From NCBI GenBank assembly GCA_904393845.1, contig CAJFNB010000067.1:1-6857 (forward strand): DNA of 6,857 nucleotides. The letters are read 5' to 3'. Source of the DNA: Alloclostridium intestinigallinarum. Lineage in GTDB: Bacteria > Bacillota > Clostridia > Christensenellales > UBA3700. How positions within the stretch are numbered: position 1 is the stretch's first letter; the number at the start of each line of letters is the position of its first letter. Both the position numbers and the translations under genes were made by a program. Under the pieces are notes generated by a model that was given only the letters and a program-made list of their open reading frames with translations, ran no database searches and was not told the DNA's origin. Below, piece after piece: positions 4,247 to 6,857 of the stretch.

Positions 4247-5611
4247 ATGACTAAGATTCCCTACAAGATTTACATTCAGGAAAAGGATATGCCCAAAGCG
4301 TGGCTGAACGTCAAGGCGTTTATGAAGGAACAGCATGCGCCTTTCCTCAACCCCGCCACCCTGAAGCCGTGCACGAAGGACGACCTTCGTCCGGTATTCT
4401 GCGACGCGGTTATCGACCAGGAACTGAATACGACGGACAAACTTATAGAAATTCCCGACGGCATACGCGAGTTTTACCATATGTACAGACCTTCGCCCCT
4501 GTGCCGCGCGTACTTTCTGGAAAAAGCGCTGGGCACTCCCGCGCATATCTACTACAAGTTCGAGGGCAACAACACTTCCGGTTCGCACAAGCTGAATTCC
4601 GCAATCGCCCAGGTTTATTACGCGAAGGAGCAGGGTATTACCTCGCTCACGACCGAAACGGGCGCGGGACAGTGGGGCACGGCGCTCTCCATGGCGTGCG
4701 CGTTCTACGGCGTGGATCTGAAAGTGTATATGGTAAAGGTATCCGCGCAGCAGAAGCCTTACCGCAGGGAAGTAATGCGCACCTACGGGGCGGAAGTTAT
4801 TGCTTCCCCCTCCGACACCACGGAAGTGGGCAGGAAGATTCTTGCCGAGCACCCCGACACGGGCGGTTCGCTCGGCTGCGCGATATCCGAGGCGGTGGAA
4901 ACGGCGGTCAAAACGCCCAATTGCCGCTACGTGCTCGGAAGCGTGCTCGACCATGTGCTTCTGCACCAGTCCGTCATCGGTCTTGAAAGCAAAACCGCGC
5001 TCGATATGTACGGAGTTACGCCCGATATAGTCATAGGCTGCTGCGGAGGCGGCTCCAACTTCGGCGGACTTATCGCGCCCTTTATGGCGGACAGACTGGA
5101 AGGGAAGAACAATATCACGTTCGTGGGCGTAGAGCCTGCTTCCTGTCCTTCGCTCACGCGCGGCAGATATGCGTACGACTTCTGCGATACGGGCAGAATG
5201 ACCCCTCTTGCCAAGATGTACACGCTGGGCAGCGACTTTATCCCTTCGCCCAACCACGCGGGCGGTCTGCGCTATCACGGAATGTCCCCCGTCGTATCCA
5301 AACTGTACCACGACGGATATATCACCGCGCGCAGCGTAACGCAGACGGAAGTGTTCAGGGCGGCGGAGCTGTTCGCAAGAACGGAAGGCACTTTCCCCGC
5401 GCCCGAGTCCTCGCACGCGATTGCGGCGGCGATAGACGAAGCCCTTAAATGCAAGGAAAGCGGCGAGAGCAAGGATATTCTCTTCGGTCTGACGGGTACG
5501 GGTTACTTCGATATGGCGGCATACAAGTCCTTCAACGACGGCACGATGACCGACTATATCCCCACCGACGAGGACCTGAAGCACGGATTCGATTCTCTGC
5601 CCAAGATTTAA
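4247..5611 (+). CDS. trpB2: TrpB2-type tryptophan synthase beta chain
   Basis: This PLP enzyme is expected to join indole and L-serine (or a related serine donor) into tryptophan in the cytoplasm. Visible signatures are the Schiff-base lysine in GSHKLNSA (K115), the catalytic glutamate in ETGAGQWG (E137), the phosphate loop CCGGGSN (267-271), PAPESSHA (E387), and LTGTGYFD (415-422) in place of the SGRG region of TrpB1. Length 454 and the N-terminus KIYIQEKDMPKAWLNV fit the TrpB2 subfamily rather than the ~400-residue TrpB1. No trpA or other trp gene is in the window, so it probably uses free indole. The start at 4247 retains the conserved N-terminus. Only a weak AGG (4236-4238) precedes it. 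ATG at 4289 is a poorer alternative. It has its own promoter, diverges from thrS, and ends at the 5635-5662 terminator. Other TrpB2 roles cannot be excluded. Confidence 0.95.
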   Translation: MTKIPYKIYIQEKDMPKAWLNVKAFMKEQHAPFLNPATLKPCTKDDLRPVFCDAVIDQELNTTDKLIEIPDGIREFYHMYRPSPLCRAYFLEKALGTPAHIYYKFEGNNTSGSHKLNSAIAQVYYAKEQGITSLTTETGAGQWGTALSMACAFYGVDLKVYMVKVSAQQKPYRREVMRTYGAEVIASPSDTTEVGRKILAEHPDTGGSLGCAISEAVETAVKTPNCRYVLGSVLDHVLLHQSVIGLESKTALDMYGVTPDIVIGCCGGGSNFGGLIAPFMADRLEGKNNITFVGVEPASCPSLTRGRYAYDFCDTGRMTPLAKMYTLGSDFIPSPNHAGGLRYHGMSPVVSKLYHDGYITARSVTQTEVFRAAELFARTEGTFPAPESSHAIAAAIDEALKCKESGESKDILFGLTGTGYFDMAAYKSFNDGTMTDYIPTDEDLKHGFDSLPKI

Positions 5612-5634
5612 GGCGAAAAACGAGGAAAACGATT

Positions 5635-5662
5635 AAAAGGCAGCCTTCCGGCTGCCTTTTTT
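5635..5662. terminator. Bidirectional terminator between trpB2 and the lipoprotein gene
   Basis: AAAAGGCAGCC (5635-5645), a TTCC loop and GGCTGCCTTTTTT (5650-5662). It has a U-run on both strands, so it serves the convergent genes ending at 5611 (plus) and 5707 (minus). Confidence 0.93.
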
Positions 5663-5706
5663 CTACCTGCCGCGCAAAGGAGCGGCGGCGTTGATTGTGG
5701 CGGGGA

Positions 5707-6589
5707 TTACTTCGTCCTGAATTTTGCCGTCAGCATAAGATGGTCGGAAAAGTCGTAGTCCGTGTTGAAAACGTCCAAAAGTTCCAGCGTATCCTTCGTG
5801 TATATCACGTTGTCTATATACGCGGGTTTGCTTTTGTCGCCGTTAGTAAAGAAAGTGGCTATCGGGTTGTCCGCGTTGTTTGCAAGCGCGTACTTGTCGC
5901 TTTCGGAGAATATCTCAAAATCCTCCCAGCCGCTCACGTTAAAGTCGCCCGTAAGTATCCGATAGGGGCAGGGGTCGGAATTCATAAGGTCGTATATGAA
6001 CCGCATTTGCGCAAGCCTGACCACCGTCCCGTCGGGCATGACTTCGCCCGTATAGTCCAGGTGCGTGTTGTATGCCGCTATCTGTACGCCGTCTATCGTG
6101 ATGAGCGAACGCGTAACCACGCGCGGCTCCATTGAGGCGTTGGACAAGGTCATATGCTCGTATGGAAAGGGCAGAAAAAGCGAAAAGGACGAGTCGAGCG
6201 TGTGGCGCGTCGTGGTCATAATGCCGTACTTGTCCCCGAAATAGTAACTCATCGTGGGCGCAAAAGTACGATTTCATATCGCCGGAAGTGAGGTTTGAAA
6301 CCATGTTTCCGTCCGCGCGGTCGCTGCCGTCCCTGTCCACTTCCTGTAAGCCCGCTACGTCCGCTCCTACGGAAGCTATCTGCGCTTGCGCGCCCTTGAC
6401 GCTCTCTTCCGTCGCCGCATGCGAACAAAGATTGTAGCTCACCACGGTAAATTCTACGTCGCCGCGCACTCCGGTCACATCCGCATTTAAGTCGTATTCG
6501 CCGTTGACGGGCACGTCCTTGCAGGCGGCAAGGGTAAACGTGCAGAGCGCTAAAAGCGTGGATAAGATGATAAACAGCTTTTTTCGCAT
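5707..6589 (-). pseudogene. Endonuclease/exonuclease/phosphatase family lipoprotein, frameshifted
   Basis: Two overlapping frames together give one complete protein. The upstream frame starts MRKKLFIILSTLLALC and has a lipobox LAAC (C23), so export and lipid anchoring are expected. It then has VVSYN (N53) and GLQEVD (E83). The downstream frame continues with YFGDKYGI, NTHLD (H176), TGDFN (D215, N217), YIDN (D259) and SDHL (D282, H283). Removing one A of the AAAA run at 6262-6265 (plus strand) fuses them as KSYFAPTMSYYFGDKYG, which reads naturally for the fold; the repaired protein has 293 residues. All metal and phosphate-binding positions of the DNase I-like fold are present, so the substrate could be nucleic acid, a phospholipid or an inositol phosphate. 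AAGGAG (6602-6597) lies 7 bases before the start. The shift may be a recent mutation or a sequence error. Confidence 0.85.
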
Positions 6590-6625
6590 AAGCTTACTCC
6601 TTGTAAAGGTATTCTATATAGACAC

Positions 6626-6654
6626 ATTATAGCATAAAAGCGTTTTGTTTTCAA
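6626..6654 (-). promoter_or_regulatory. Promoter of the lipoprotein gene
   Basis: -35 TTGAAA (6654-6649), a 17-bp spacer and -10 TATAAT (6631-6626) preceded by TGC, giving an extended -10. The predicted start is about 30 bases before the start codon, with AAGGAG between. An intact promoter and ribosome site argue that loss of the gene, if real, is recent. Confidence 0.82.
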
Positions 6655-6702
6655 TAATTAGCAGATTACGTTTATTTTCTAAAAATTAATAATAAACAGT
6701 GA

Positions 6703-6723
6703 ATTGTCAAGTTAAGTGCAACA
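6703..6723. repeat. Putative right terminal inverted repeat of an IS30-type element
   Basis: TTGTCAAGTTAAGTGCAAC (6704-6722) spans the transposase stop codon, where IS30-family ends usually lie close behind the gene. The matching left end is outside the window, so this is inference. Nine bases, TTGTCAAGT, are shared with the left arm of the array palindromes at 218-1195. Confidence 0.4.
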
Positions 6724-6857
6724 CTTTTTGCAATTCCTGCTCAAACAAGTCTGCCGGAGTTTGGAAGTTCAGCACTTTCTTCGGTCTGTTATTTATCTTT
6801 GCCACGTTTTGTGCAAGCGTCTTTGCACTCACTCTTGCGAGATTTCTGCCCTTAGGG
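6707..6857 (-). CDS. IS30-family transposase, C-terminal fragment (runs off the window)
   Basis: The last 49 codons are visible and continue beyond the right edge. They read PKGRNLARVSAKTLAQ, then KINNRPKKVLNFQTPADLF, then EQELQKVLHLT and stop. The PKG(R/T)xL segment followed by (L/I)NNRPRKxLxFxTPAExF is the characteristic C-terminus of IS30 transposases, which carry a DDE catalytic domain and act by copy-out circularisation. The catalytic residues upstream are not in view except possibly the region preceding PKG, so intactness cannot be judged. The element lies about 50 bp upstream of the lipoprotein promoter and reads towards it. Confidence 0.88.
   Translation of the reverse strand, partial: PKGRNLARVSAKTLAQNVAKINNRPKKVLNFQTPADLFEQELQKVLHLT

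Noticed and set aside
4001..5584. Long minus-strand frame of 527 codons antisense to trpB2
   Set aside because: It is opposite a clearly recognisable enzyme, extends through both promoters, and has arginine/histidine-rich shadow composition.
5695..6135. Plus-strand frame antisense to the lipoprotein gene
   Set aside because: The minus strand encodes conserved catalytic motifs of the endonuclease/exonuclease/phosphatase fold; this frame is a shadow.

Overview
The window looks like a low-to-moderate GC Firmicute of the class Clostridia, probably an uncultured gut-type lineage. The reasons are a T-box leader on thrS, strong AAGGAG ribosome binding sites, consensus sigma-A type promoters, a ThrRS with the SEGHL motif-2 variant, and an unlinked TrpB2-type tryptophan synthase. 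The clostridial placement is inference; no taxonomic marker gene is present.

Layout. Positions 1-1566 hold no credible gene. This stretch is a composite of short palindromic repeats: three clusters (13 copies in all) of a roughly 50-bp unit centred on a 23-bp palindrome, five copies of an 18-bp palindrome TGTCCACTAAAGTGGACA in both orientations, a third palindrome TACCAAAAATCTTGGTA paired with it, and GC-rich GGAGCGC-type hairpins with compensatory base changes. Much of this is arranged as a degenerate ~759-bp direct duplication. Positions 1601-1638 are the thrS terminator. thrS (3636-1699, minus) follows a ~350-nt T-box leader with a threonine ACC specifier candidate, a T-box sequence, an antiterminator/terminator switch and a perfect consensus promoter. 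Divergently, trpB2 (4247-5611, plus) has its own promoter and ends at a strong bidirectional terminator. Converging on that terminator is a minus-strand gene (6589-5707) for a secreted lipoprotein of the endonuclease/exonuclease/phosphatase family, split by a single-base frameshift at 6262-6265. The right edge (6707-6857) carries the C-terminus of an IS30-type transposase.

The genes do not form one pathway. thrS is a housekeeping synthetase controlled by uncharged tRNA-Thr. trpB2 stands alone without trpA and probably condenses free indole with serine. The lipoprotein is an independent transcription unit with its own promoter. The IS30 remnant and the palindrome field suggest a locus that has accumulated mobile or repetitive DNA. 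The most unusual part is the palindromic repeat field downstream of thrS.
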